From assembly GCA_902520885.1 (NCBI GenBank), contig CABYPW010000008.1:41804-105803 (forward strand): a DNA stretch of 64,000 nt, given 5' to 3'. Shown here piece after piece: positions 35,377 through 44,632 of this stretch. Source of the DNA: an uncultured SAR116 cluster alpha proteobacterium (GTDB taxonomy: Bacteria > Pseudomonadota > Alphaproteobacteria > Puniceispirillales > Puniceispirillaceae). The position numbers were made by a program, and so were the translations under genes. The notes under the pieces were generated by a model. It worked only from the letters and a program-made list of their open reading frames with translations. It was not told the origin of the DNA and did not search any database. Position 1 is the stretch's first letter. Every line of letters begins with the position of its first letter.

Positions 35377-35850
35377 TTATATAGAAGGCTCTTTTAAACG
35401 GTAGCTGTCAGGTATATCGAGTGGCGCATTTTCACCATTAATGAATTCAACTGTAGTAAATAACAATTCAGTCTCACCGATATTTTCAACGGAGTGAAGC
35501 ATATATTCGTCTTCACCATAGTAAAAATGTCTAGTTTCACCAGCAAAATGATTTACCTCTTTAATAACCCCAGAGGAAAAATAATTTCGAGCTCGTCCAT
35601 CATTATGAGAGCTCCAAAAATAAGGATTTACATGTCTGTGAAATGGACAACGATAACCTGGTGGTAATCTTAAATGCCAAACCCTGACTTCAGAAGTTTC
35701 AGAAACTAACACAGAACCGACGCATCCGTTGTTATGACTTTGTCTCATTTCTTTAACTAGTTCTTCTGGCCAATCCTGAAAATCAACAGGGTTTTGTGAT
35801 GTTTCGATATGATCACTTTTTTTATTCACGTTTCTTGAATTTCCATCCAT
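35377..35850 (-). CDS. Cupin-domain protein
   Basis: 157 residues with a single cupin barrel. PPGYRCPFHRHVNPYFW holds the first-motif histidines; a later segment (GEDEYMLHSVENIGETELLFTTVEF) fits the second motif with His. No catalytic assignment is possible. Sits 15 nt after the DapA-like gene and 41 nt before the dehydrogenase, so likely co-transcribed with both. Confidence 0.72.
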   Translation of the reverse strand: MDGNSRNVNKKSDHIETSQNPVDFQDWPEELVKEMRQSHNNGCVGSVLVSETSEVRVWHLRLPPGYRCPFHRHVNPYFWSSHNDGRARNYFSSGVIKEVNHFAGETRHFYYGEDEYMLHSVENIGETELLFTTVEFINGENAPLDIPDSYRLKEPSI

Positions 35851-35865
35851 ATTTATTTCCTCATT

Positions 35866-36771
35866 TTAAGCAAATATTTTTGATAAACCGGCATAAAGCT
35901 TTTGTTTATCTTCTTTATTAAGTTTTTGGAGTGGTGGCGCTAACCTCTCCCAAGATTCATCAGCAGTCCTTTTAGCCTCAGCGGCTTTCATTGCTGCCAT
36001 TAAATTAAACTCACCTGCAAAACTTCGCGCTTCAATCACTTTTTTGAATTCTTCGCTTTCTGACCCTTCAGGCGATTTTATTGCCGCTTGTACAAGTGTT
36101 GCAAAAACATTAGTGGTTCCAGAAATAATACCTGCACACCCAGCTTGTATTCCTTTAAAATAAAAGGCTTCAGAAGACGGGTAAACGTCAAAATCTTCAT
36201 TAATTCCACCAGTGGCCGTTGTAAAAGCTACGGATTGCGAAAAATCTCCGGATGAATCCTTAAGACCAGCAATAATTGGTCCAAATTCATTTTTTAACCG
36301 CAATACCAAGTCAACTGAGATTGGGACCATAGAAACTTGAGGAAAATGATAAAGGTAAATACGTAAGTTTTCTGAGTTGATTGTTTTAATTATATATGAA
36401 AAATAGTCATACAGACCGTCATCACAAACAGATTTATAATAAAATGGTGGCAGCACTAGCTGATTGACGTATCCATACTCCAAAGCTGCTTTCGATAGTC
36501 GTGCACCGTCAGGTGTGGATGGATTTCCAGTTCCGATAATTACTCGGTCAGCAGGAATACTAGCTTTAAAAAATAATTTTGGAAGTTTCATCCGATCTTC
36601 AATAGAAACCGATGCACCTTCCCCGGTTGTACCTAATGGCGCAACACCATCGCAACCACCATCATCAAGTAAATACAAACAGTAATTCACTAATTTTGAA
36701 CAATCAAGTCGATAATCCTCTGTAAATGGGGATATCGCAGCGGCGTAAATACCTTTTCTTGCCTTTGTCAT
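35866..36771 (-). CDS. DapA/N-acetylneuraminate-lyase family aldolase
   Basis: 301 residues of the TIM-barrel DHDPS/NAL family. Seen: YAAAISPFTEDYRLD, PLGTTGEGASVS (GxxGE carboxylate-binding motif), the YLYHFP segment with the active-site Tyr, and AGLKDSSGD with the Schiff-base Lys. True DapA is unlikely; relatives cleave 2-keto-3-deoxy acids or similar. First gene of the aldolase-cupin-dehydrogenase trio, so a small catabolic operon is inferred. Confidence 0.86.
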   Translation of the reverse strand: MTKARKGIYAAAISPFTEDYRLDCSKLVNYCLYLLDDGGCDGVAPLGTTGEGASVSIEDRMKLPKLFFKASIPADRVIIGTGNPSTPDGARLSKAALEYGYVNQLVLPPFYYKSVCDDGLYDYFSYIIKTINSENLRIYLYHFPQVSMVPISVDLVLRLKNEFGPIIAGLKDSSGDFSQSVAFTTATGGINEDFDVYPSSEAFYFKGIQAGCAGIISGTTNVFATLVQAAIKSPEGSESEEFKKVIEARSFAGEFNLMAAMKAAEAKRTADESWERLAPPLQKLNKEDKQKLYAGLSKIFA

Positions 36772-37025
36772 TAATCTTTACTTCCCAGTAAGAACCTTGT
36801 AACTATCTCCAAATTTAATAGTTAATTTTTAAGAATGAATTTATAAACATCTATCAAAAATGATGCTATAATAATTATATTCAAAATTTTGTAACGTTAA
36901 AATTATACACATCAGCGTCCTCCCTGCCAACATAGTATGTTAAATTCCATTAGATAAGTAATATCAGAAAGTATAAAGTTATGATGTCCATTTGTTACAT
37001 ATGAGAACTTAGTAAGAGAAATAGT

Positions 37026-37751
37026 ATGACCAGAGTTTTACTAATCGGTTCTGCCCCAAATAGCATTATCGCAAGACAGTGGGATAGAAAAAATTTTGAT
37101 AAAATATCAGCGATAAATAATGCTTGGCAAGTTCGAGAGGACTGGAATGATTTAATTTATCCTCACGATTTATTGCCAGAGCGTCTTCCAAAGAAAATTA
37201 AAAAAGGGCAGCAACTCATTGATGAAAAACAATTTGTACCTGCTCAAAATAAATATGGTGGATTTATTTATGCTGGTGGGACAATGGCATTCACGGCAGC
37301 ATACTGGATATTACATTATTACAAACCCAAACAAATTGCATTTATGGGATGCGATATGGTCTACCCTAAAAGTGGTCCAACTCATTTTTATGGCTCAGGA
37401 GACCCAGACCCTCTGCGAGATGATATATCTTTAACATCTTTGGAGGCATGTGCAGCAAGATTTTATGTTTTTGCTCTGCGACAGGGCTGTGAGACAGTAA
37501 ATTTATCAAATCTATCCTCTCGCCTCATATTTCCACGAGCCAATGAAACCAGAAGTAGGCTACCATCAGAATTGCTTATTCTCAACGAAAAAGCTATAGA
37601 AGCAGCTTTGACACTAGAGACAGAACTAGGTTATTTTGTCCTAAGTGGCCGTTATTGGAAGGTATCAAACCTTATTGAACGAGAGCAAATGCAGAAATTA
37701 GATGAATTATGGATATCTGCAGTCCCAGAGGCCTTAACTAAACACCTTTAG
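37026..37751 (+). CDS. Rossmann-like protein, possible DUF115/sialyltransferase-like
   Basis: 241 residues, not firmly recognised. The N-terminus TRVLLIGSAPNS resembles the nucleotide-binding start of sialyltransferase-like (GT42) and DUF115 proteins, which begin with a G-x-G-P-S-type loop. Further on are MGCDMVY and HFYGSGDPDPLRDD, then a long helical tail. A glycosyltransferase role is possible, but no catalytic residue is assigned. It stands alone between the DapA-like trio and the pirins. Confidence 0.5.
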   Translation: MTRVLLIGSAPNSIIARQWDRKNFDKISAINNAWQVREDWNDLIYPHDLLPERLPKKIKKGQQLIDEKQFVPAQNKYGGFIYAGGTMAFTAAYWILHYYKPKQIAFMGCDMVYPKSGPTHFYGSGDPDPLRDDISLTSLEACAARFYVFALRQGCETVNLSNLSSRLIFPRANETRSRLPSELLILNEKAIEAALTLETELGYFVLSGRYWKVSNLIEREQMQKLDELWISAVPEALTKHL

Positions 37752-37807
37752 ATGCTTTAAACCGTGTAATTTTTGTTTGTTATTACTCTTTCTTCGAACT
37801 TGCCTAG

Positions 37808-38734
37808 TTAAAAACCTAAACCTTTTGCACCCGTCTTTATAAATGTTCCATTATTAAGTTCTCTCATCGCATGCTGCAATTCCTCTTGAGTGTTCATTAC
37901 GATTGGGCCATGCCATGCCACAGGTTCCCTCAATGGCTTGCCAGATATTAACAAAAAACGCACCCCGTTTGAGCCTGCATTCACAACCACCTCATCACCC
38001 TTGTCAAAAAGCACTAAAGTTCTATTACCAGACATATCTCTTAATTCAATTTCATGACCATTAAGCTCTTTTTCAACTTTTACGCCAACCGGATTAGATG
38101 CTCCTTCAAAATTAGCACTTCCTTCAAAAATATACGCAAATCCCTGTCTATAGGTATCAAAAGGGAAACGTTTACTCATTCCGGGAGGAACAAATATATC
38201 TAAATAATGTGGGTCTGCAGCAATGCCATCTACCGGCCCTTTAACACCTTTATAATCTCCTGCTATTACCTTAATTTTGCTACCATCATCTTCTTCTAAC
38301 GCACGAATCTCTTTTGATTTAATATCCTGATATCTCGGCGTCGTCATTTTCTCTGCTGATGGAAGATTAGCCCAAAGCTGAAATCCATGCATATGACCAT
38401 TTTTATCACCCTTTGGCATTTCCTGATGAATTATACCAGAACCTGCTGTCATCCACTGAATGTCACCATCGGAAAGGTCTCCAAAATTTCCAAGACTATC
38501 TGCGTGGGCAACAGTTCCTTTTAATACATAAGTGATAGTCTCAATGCCTCTATGCGGATGCCATGGAAATCCTTTTTTATACTGACTTGGGTGATCATTG
38601 CGAAAATCATCCATCATTAAAAATGGGTCGAATGGTTTTGTATCTCCAAATCCGAAAACTCGATGTAGATGAACACCTGCACCTTCCATTGCAGGACGGG
38701 CAGTTGATTTTGTTTTTACTGGTCTTATCGACAT
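37808..38734 (-). CDS. Pirin family protein
   Basis: 308 residues, a bicupin. The metal-binding pattern is complete: WHPHRGIETITYVLKG (His-x-His) and GIIHQE (His-x-Glu). Related pirins act as quercetinases or as redox-linked regulators; which one cannot be told. It directly follows a second pirin (28 nt apart, same strand), so the two are co-transcribed paralogues. Confidence 0.88.
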   Translation of the reverse strand: MSIRPVKTKSTARPAMEGAGVHLHRVFGFGDTKPFDPFLMMDDFRNDHPSQYKKGFPWHPHRGIETITYVLKGTVAHADSLGNFGDLSDGDIQWMTAGSGIIHQEMPKGDKNGHMHGFQLWANLPSAEKMTTPRYQDIKSKEIRALEEDDGSKIKVIAGDYKGVKGPVDGIAADPHYLDIFVPPGMSKRFPFDTYRQGFAYIFEGSANFEGASNPVGVKVEKELNGHEIELRDMSGNRTLVLFDKGDEVVVNAGSNGVRFLLISGKPLREPVAWHGPIVMNTQEELQHAMRELNNGTFIKTGAKGLGF

Positions 38735-38761
38735 TTTATGCTTCCTTATGTATGTAGAAAT

Positions 38762-39700
38762 TTATTTTTCAGGGAGAGGAATAAATTCGTCCGCATCGCC
38801 AAATGGAAGCTGGAACCTTCCTTTCTCCCATTCGCCTGCTGCCCAGTCTTTTTTTGCAGCCTCAATTTTATCTAGTGAAGAAGAAACAAAATTCCACCAA
38901 ATATAACGGGGGCCCTCTAGTGCAGCACCACCAAGCATTATTACTCTTGCCCCTTTACTTCCAGCCTTAATTGAGATTTTGTCACCTGGACGAAATATAA
39001 GCATTTTTCCTGTTTCAAAACTTTGTCCAGCGACAACGATTTCTCCCCGCATAACATGAATTGCTCTATCTTCGTGTTCGTCTGGCAAAGGTACTGATGC
39101 AAACGCGTCTAAATTTACATCTATATAAAACATTTCAGAAAACTGTTCGAGTGGAGATGACCCTCCCCAGGAACTACCTGCAACAAGACATGCACTCACT
39201 CCACTGTCTTCCAAAAATGGTAATGCTGATTGCGGGTGATGAGAAAAAAAGGCATTGATGTCTTCATATTTTTCTGGAAGAGCCAACCAACTTTGTATTC
39301 CAAACAAGGAATGGTTTGATGCACGCTCTTTTTTACCAGTTCGCTCTGAATGAGTGATTCCATTTCCCGCAACCATCCAATTTACGTCACCAGCTTTTAT
39401 TGTCTGATAATTACCAAGTGAGTCTCGATGGTCTATAGCACCATTTAAAAGATATGTAAGGGTAGCAAGTCCTATATGAGGATGCGGTCTAACATCTATA
39501 CCCTTATTTGTTAAAAACTCTGCGGGTCCAATTTGGTCGAAAAAAATAAAGGGTCCAACCATTTGTTTTTTTTTTGTTGGTAATGCACGTCTCACTTCAA
39601 ACCCACCAATATCTCTCGCTCTTGGGACTATAACCGTCTCAATAGCATCCATATTGGATTCTCTGGGCATTAATGCACCAAAATCAGGATTCCAACTCAT
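38762..39700 (-). CDS. Pirin family protein, second paralogue
   Basis: 312 residues. The metal site is again complete: RPHPHIGLATLTYLLNG and GITHSE. Sequence similarity to the neighbour at 37808-38734 is moderate and both have the full bicupin, so this is an old tandem duplication or separate acquisition. First gene of the pair. The role is unknown. Confidence 0.88.
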   Translation of the reverse strand: MSWNPDFGALMPRESNMDAIETVIVPRARDIGGFEVRRALPTKKKQMVGPFIFFDQIGPAEFLTNKGIDVRPHPHIGLATLTYLLNGAIDHRDSLGNYQTIKAGDVNWMVAGNGITHSERTGKKERASNHSLFGIQSWLALPEKYEDINAFFSHHPQSALPFLEDSGVSACLVAGSSWGGSSPLEQFSEMFYIDVNLDAFASVPLPDEHEDRAIHVMRGEIVVAGQSFETGKMLIFRPGDKISIKAGSKGARVIMLGGAALEGPRYIWWNFVSSSLDKIEAAKKDWAAGEWEKGRFQLPFGDADEFIPLPEK

Positions 39701-39865
39701 CAGGCACTCCGAGCATATTTTTATTTATAAAAAAGATATGTGAGGAAAACATTTTTTTTCAACCTAATTTATTTTATTTCTGATTAATTCATAATTTCGT
39801 GTTGGTAATTTTTTTTGATTTAAATTATCAGGGGATAAAAATCTAAATTATAAAATTTACATTTA

Positions 39866-40417
39866 TTATCGTCTGTATCCATAATGGAGAGCAGCTGGGA
39901 CAATAATATCTTCTTCATCTTCTAAATGCCTCTTTAAGGCTTTATTGAACCTACTCTGGCATTCAAGAAGGTTACCTGCATAAATTAATGTTTCCTTAGG
40001 AGTGTTACATCTTTTTAATACCTGTTCGTAAGCATCAACTAAAGCGCTAATTTCAGAATGATCGGTCTCTAGTAGCTCAATAGCAGCAATTAATTTTTTA
40101 TCATATTTTGCAATACCTGGAAAAAAATAATTGTCCTCCATATCGTGATGCAAATGTAATTGTTGAAGCATGAAACTAGAATATCTAAGCGTCTGCTTTT
40201 GATATTCGTCTTCATTGATTTCTTTATTCAAGATTGATTGCGAAAGACAAATTAAATGTGCGCTCAACTCTCGAAACATTTCATGTCGTTGTAACCAAAA
40301 TTCACTAAAGTATGTAAAATTAGGGTTTTCACTCCAAGCTTTTCTTGGGTAATCCAAAAGAAATGCTTTTAGCTCTCTCGGCAAGGAACTTCGGTTTAAC
40401 AAATGTGTTCTAAGCAT
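39866..40417 (-). CDS. Hemerythrin-domain protein
   Basis: 183 residues with a four-helix hemerythrin HHE domain. LHHDMEDNYFFP (His-x-x-x-Glu), TDHSEI and LKRHLEDEEDIIVP provide the expected iron ligands. These bind oxygen, NO or iron in regulatory or detoxifying roles. No fused signalling domain is present, which makes a sensor role less likely. Stands alone. Confidence 0.82.
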   Translation of the reverse strand: MLRTHLLNRSSLPRELKAFLLDYPRKAWSENPNFTYFSEFWLQRHEMFRELSAHLICLSQSILNKEINEDEYQKQTLRYSSFMLQQLHLHHDMEDNYFFPGIAKYDKKLIAAIELLETDHSEISALVDAYEQVLKRCNTPKETLIYAGNLLECQSRFNKALKRHLEDEEDIIVPAALHYGYRR

Positions 40418-40472
40418 CTATAAAATAACATAACAAAGATTTCTTTCTAAAATATATCTTACCTTATCTACA

Positions 40473-41363
40473 TCAAACTGGAAATGCCCATAAAACAAAC
40501 CAAACGAGCAAAGGTATAAGAACTACCATAGCAAGCGAAGACACAATCACTATGCCACCGATGTTATTTGGCTCAACATTTCGTTCTGCTGCAATAATAA
40601 AATTCAGCAACGCAACAGGCATTGAAGCCATAATCATTACAACCCCTGCTAGCATTCCAGTTAGTCCTAATACATATATCACACAAAGGCCAGAAATTCC
40701 CCCAAACACCAAGCGAGCTAAAGCATAAACAATCCCAATTTTTATATTACCAGCTGATATTTGTGGAAGCGCATATCCAAGAAGCAACAGTGGAAGCGGA
40801 ATAGCTGTATATCCTAGATAGGAAGTGGTGTTGAGTAACATGTTTGGGACCGTTAAATCGGTAATTTTTACAATAAAAGCAGCTGTCACAGAAATGACTA
40901 TTGGATGAAAAAAAAATTCTTTCCATTTCAAATTGCCAGCAATCATTGCATATCCAAAAGTATTCTGCGAGACAGAAACAATTACAAAATATGGAAATGC
41001 TAGAGCTAGACCTTTTTCCCCAAAAGCCAACAAGCATAGAGGTAACGGTAAATTGCCTGAATTTGGGTGCAAAAGACAACTCATGTAAGCACCTAGTCTG
41101 TCCCCTTTTAATTTTATAAATGGAAGAGACAATGCTGCCACTAATGCCATAACCATAATTGCTGCAACACCAGATAATGACAACTCCACGAGAGTAAATT
41201 CAGTTCTGACCAAGGTTGAAAACGTGAGGCAAGGAGTGGCAATTTTTATAATTAAAATACCAATAGTTTTTGAGTCAAAGTGAATTTTTAGCACATATAA
41301 AAAGCTGCCGATACCGAGCATTAGCAGCACCGGCACTGTGATATCGAGAATGGCAAGAAGCAT
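40473..41363 (-). CDS. AEC family permease
   Basis: 296 residues, about ten transmembrane helices in two halves. PNSGNLPLPLCLLAFGEKGLA is the typical AEC segment with the conserved Asn/Gly. AEC proteins (auxin efflux carrier family, mdcF-like) export organic acids or similar. It follows a Gfo/Idh/MocA oxidoreductase gene on the same strand after about 50 nt, a plausible metabolic pair. The substrate is unknown. Confidence 0.86.
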   Translation of the reverse strand: MLLAILDITVPVLLMLGIGSFLYVLKIHFDSKTIGILIIKIATPCLTFSTLVRTEFTLVELSLSGVAAIMVMALVAALSLPFIKLKGDRLGAYMSCLLHPNSGNLPLPLCLLAFGEKGLALAFPYFVIVSVSQNTFGYAMIAGNLKWKEFFFHPIVISVTAAFIVKITDLTVPNMLLNTTSYLGYTAIPLPLLLLGYALPQISAGNIKIGIVYALARLVFGGISGLCVIYVLGLTGMLAGVVMIMASMPVALLNFIIAAERNVEPNNIGGIVIVSSLAMVVLIPLLVWFVLWAFPV

Positions 41364-41416
41364 CTGTTTACATTATTCCATGCACACTATATCAAGCAGA
41401 GCACCAAAATTTCGTC

Positions 41417-42466
41417 TCACCCATAACTATTAATAGGAAGTAAAACCGGCTCTCCTCTCTCAACCGAAAGATCTGCTGCAGTGTATAAGTCCATTACTTC
41501 CTTTGCCTCCTCGGGTTTCACTAAAACTGGTTTATTTCGACAAACTGCATCTAAAAAGTGAACTGTTTCTTCATACATGGGTCCTGCATATGTATGATTC
41601 ACAGGCTCTCCCGGCATTGAAGACATCGGGTATCTTATCCCGTCCCTAGTCGTTGTTAGATGTACATCTTTATGGGAGTCATCGATTATTAATGCACCAT
41701 CTGTTCCGATAACCTCAATCCATGTGTGCGCATAATTTGGATATCCTAAAGGCAGTATCCAGCCAGCGCCTACCGTAATTGTTGTGCCGTCGTCCATAGT
41801 AACCAAAATCCACTGATGGTCCGGTGTTTCACTATTTTGAGAGAATAGTTTTCCAGCCGTTTGACTGTACACCTTAACTGCCCTTCGTGGACGCAAGCAC
41901 CATAAAAGAAAATCCAAATCATGTGTAGCTTCCATAGCAGCAGGTGAGAGGGCTGTCCGTCCCGAAATTTTAGTCCCTAACTCTCTTGTAACATGTCTAC
42001 TGACGAGGCAAGTAACTGGTTCTCCAATCAATCCTTCACTCAAAGCTTTTTGAACATACGCATACTTTGAATTGAAACGTTGTGAATATCCAATAGTGAA
42101 TTTTACCTCTTTATCTATTGCCGTTTGGATAAGTTCATCTGCTTGCTCTAATGTAGTAGCAATAGGCTTTTCCATAAAAACATTTTTCCCGGCTTGTAAT
42201 GCGGCAAGAGCCATTGGATAATGTGTTGTTTCAGGAGTTGCTGATATTATAATTGTATCTATTCCGGGATTAAGAATAAGCTTTTGCCAATCTGAGACAG
42301 ACTCATTAACATCATACTGTTCTGCAACCTCTTTTCGACGTGCATCATTTATTTCTGCAATAAATAGCTTGTCTACAAGTGGATTATCTGAACAAGCTTT
42401 TGTACGAATTCCACCACACCATCCCGTACCGATAACACCTACATTAATCTGCTCAATCATAATCAA
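41417..42466 (-). CDS. Gfo/Idh/MocA family oxidoreductase
   Basis: 349 residues. N-terminal NAD(P) fold GVIGTGWCGGIRTK, active-site EKPIATT motif (Lys at about 97) and a C-terminal alpha-beta barrel containing HDLDFLLW. Family members dehydrogenate inositol, sugar or sugar-acid derivatives. It lies upstream of the AEC permease. Substrate cannot be named. Confidence 0.9.
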   Translation of the reverse strand: MIMIEQINVGVIGTGWCGGIRTKACSDNPLVDKLFIAEINDARRKEVAEQYDVNESVSDWQKLILNPGIDTIIISATPETTHYPMALAALQAGKNVFMEKPIATTLEQADELIQTAIDKEVKFTIGYSQRFNSKYAYVQKALSEGLIGEPVTCLVSRHVTRELGTKISGRTALSPAAMEATHDLDFLLWCLRPRRAVKVYSQTAGKLFSQNSETPDHQWILVTMDDGTTITVGAGWILPLGYPNYAHTWIEVIGTDGALIIDDSHKDVHLTTTRDGIRYPMSSMPGEPVNHTYAGPMYEETVHFLDAVCRNKPVLVKPEEAKEVMDLYTAADLSVERGEPVLLPINSYG

Positions 42467-42620
42467 CTCCTAGCTTATTTATTTTGAGACATACAATAGG
42501 TGTTTTATTAGATGTATCTCACCTGTCAATGATTATCGATAGAAATGTTAAAATTTTAGTAATAAGTCACAAAGTACCTTATCAAAAGAGATAATAATAA
42601 ATTGTTTCAAAGATAAATAT

Positions 42621-42848
42621 TTACAGTTTATCCATAGCCTCATTTTGCAATTGAAAAGCTCTAAATCCACCGAGCCATTCATGAGTAGAACATTTTGGAC
42701 CAAAAAGACGCGGAGAGGCTAAATAAGGATTTGGCTCTATTATGCCAGAAATTGGCTCCCCTTCCTTGATTTGGGAATTTTTTTTCTCTGGCTTCATTTG
42801 TTTTGGTCTTCTGTCGAGTTCAGATTGAATTTTAAGTAGGTCATTCAT
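42621..42848 (-). CDS. Small hypothetical protein
   Basis: 75 residues from the ATG; a TTG seven codons upstream gives a longer form of 82. Not recognised. The N-terminus is charged (DRRPKQMKPEKKNSQIKEG) and the C-terminal half contains a conserved-looking stretch GPKCSTHEWLGGFRAFQLQNEAMDKL, unlike random sequence. No Shine-Dalgarno for either start. It and the next upstream gene share strand and a 77-nt gap, so may be one transcript. Function unknown. Confidence 0.5.
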   Translation of the reverse strand: MNDLLKIQSELDRRPKQMKPEKKNSQIKEGEPISGIIEPNPYLASPRLFGPKCSTHEWLGGFRAFQLQNEAMDKL

Positions 42849-42925
42849 CGTATAATATGAAACGTCCAAACAAATTACTTGTTTAGATTTTATTGTAAAA
42901 AAATAACAAAAAAATTATTTTATGT

Positions 42926-43378
42926 TTAAGAGACTTGAGTAGCGATTTTATCGGATAGAAAAGCTACTGCATCCTCAACATTTGCCTCTCTTATAATCTC
43001 TCCTACCAGACCGTTAACTAAAAATTCACCAAATTCTGAATATTCAATGAAAATTGAAAATTCCTCAGTCCCAAATAAGTGAGCTGGCACCCAGCTAAAT
43101 AGAAATTTTTGGTTTTTATTTGCTAAAGACCTGGTAAATGGCTCAATCATCTCGGGCAACAAAAAATTTGTAGTAATAGCCATTGAGACAAAAAAATTTG
43201 CTTTGTCCTGGTTTTTTACGTTTATATCTGCAGAAAATATTATTATAACGTCTGTTATTTTATTATCTTCAAGATATCTTCTAAGGGAACCGCCAAAGTC
43301 ATTCTGAATATCTGAGAGATTTACAATATCAATACTTTCCGGCGGATTAATATTTTTGTTTTTTGATAATAGAGACAT
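42926..43378 (-). CDS. Hypothetical protein
   Basis: 150 residues, no signal peptide or membrane segment. Not recognised. The order of predicted elements (strands DVIIIFSADINVK and KFLFSWVPAHL, helices between) suggests a compact alpha/beta cytoplasmic protein. It precedes the 75-residue gene. A relationship to its neighbour FkbM gene is not supported. Confidence 0.55.
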   Translation of the reverse strand: MSLLSKNKNINPPESIDIVNLSDIQNDFGGSLRRYLEDNKITDVIIIFSADINVKNQDKANFFVSMAITTNFLLPEMIEPFTRSLANKNQKFLFSWVPAHLFGTEEFSIFIEYSEFGEFLVNGLVGEIIREANVEDAVAFLSDKIATQVS

Positions 43379-43572
43379 GTATTACCTAGCTATTCAGCCA
43401 TTTTTGTACACTAAAATTTAAATTATTATGATTCAAAAAAGGAATAAAGTAAAAAGATAGGAAACTAAAACCATAATTAGCCCGCCAAAACGAATATAAG
43501 CACCATTATAAAATTAATTTTTATACATTAATCTTTACTTTCGAATTTACTGTGTTTGAGAAACCTAGTTAA

Positions 43573-44328
43573 TTATTTTTTTGGAACAAAAAGATAATTA
43601 TCCTCCCCATGCAAGGTATCGACTTTCACAGTCTTTAAGTTTTTGTCCAGAAAATAGGCTTCGTAACCAGCATCTATCATTCGTTTAAAAACCCTTTCCG
43701 AAGAATTCCCCATCACTTTTGCTCTGCTATCATCAAGTTCTACATACCAATAGGGTTTAATTTCGTTAATCAGCCTTGAGGCTCCATTCATAACATTTTC
43801 TTCTGCACCCTCAACGTCAACTTTTACAAGATCAACGCTAGATATACCTTGCTCTAAAAGTAATTCATCTAATTTTATAACCTCTACTGACTCACTATAC
43901 ACATCATCATGTTTTTGTTGTCCTACATAAGCCAAACCCACTCTTAGCGAACCAGTATTCTTTATAGGTGTATGAAGTTCGCTAATACCTTTGTTATCAG
44001 ACAAAATATTTTTTTTACAAACAATTTTTGAATCCTTCGAAGCCCAAAATTTAGACCATAACTCTAAAATTGGGAATACGTAATGTGAAGGTTCAACTGC
44101 AATGATCAAACTGGACTTTTTCTTCTGCTTAACACAAGAACGAGTAAAGTTGCCTACGTTCGCACCGACATCAATTACTATAGGTCTATCATTAGGTATC
44201 ATCTCAAAAATTAAACTCACAAGCTTATCAAAACGCCTATCAAAACCGGCCCGAATTAGAAGTCTTAACCATCTCGTCTTCTGAAAAAATGAAAAATTTT
44301 TATTGGATAACACAGAAAACAAAACCAA
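43573..44328 (-). CDS. FkbM family SAM-dependent methyltransferase
   Basis: 251 residues. The SAM-binding motif VIDVGANVGNF (51-61) and DLVKVDVEGAEENVM are FkbM hallmarks, with a terminal YLFVPK. FkbM enzymes methylate sugar hydroxyls in surface polysaccharides or natural products. No other glycan gene is next to it, so its target is unknown. Confidence 0.85.
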   Translation of the reverse strand: MVLFSVLSNKNFSFFQKTRWLRLLIRAGFDRRFDKLVSLIFEMIPNDRPIVIDVGANVGNFTRSCVKQKKKSSLIIAVEPSHYVFPILELWSKFWASKDSKIVCKKNILSDNKGISELHTPIKNTGSLRVGLAYVGQQKHDDVYSESVEVIKLDELLLEQGISSVDLVKVDVEGAEENVMNGASRLINEIKPYWYVELDDSRAKVMGNSSERVFKRMIDAGYEAYFLDKNLKTVKVDTLHGEDNYLFVPKK

Positions 44329-44632
44329 TCACTCCCTGGACAATTTACAAAAGGCCATAAATATATCTAACCAAACAGTTTAAAATATACTTTGCTTTAA
44401 ATACTTTTTATTTATTCTGTAATCAAAGCAATATTTGTATTTGCGATATTTTTTGTAATGCAAATTACTTTTCAGTATTTTCCATTAATAATTAATTTTC
44501 TTAGAAAATAACATTTCAACATCCTTAGAATAGGAAAAACTTTATTTAAATCCTCTTATTCTAGATTTAAACGGAAAAATAAACTAATAACGTTTTTTAA
44601 TAAAAAACTTCTGTCGTAAAGATTAACTTACT
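44329..44632. other. Gene-free AT-rich intergenic region
   Basis: No supported gene. Contains an 8-bp inverted repeat, TTTAAATC (44545-44552) with GATTTAAA (44564-44571), and a run of short A/T palindromes. None resembles a known terminator or riboswitch. It must hold the upstream signal of the FkbM gene. Confidence 0.45.

Noticed and set aside
44545..44571. 8-bp inverted repeat upstream of cytochrome b561 as terminator
   Set aside because: Stem is nearly all A/T, no T-run directly follows, and similar pairs are expected by chance here.
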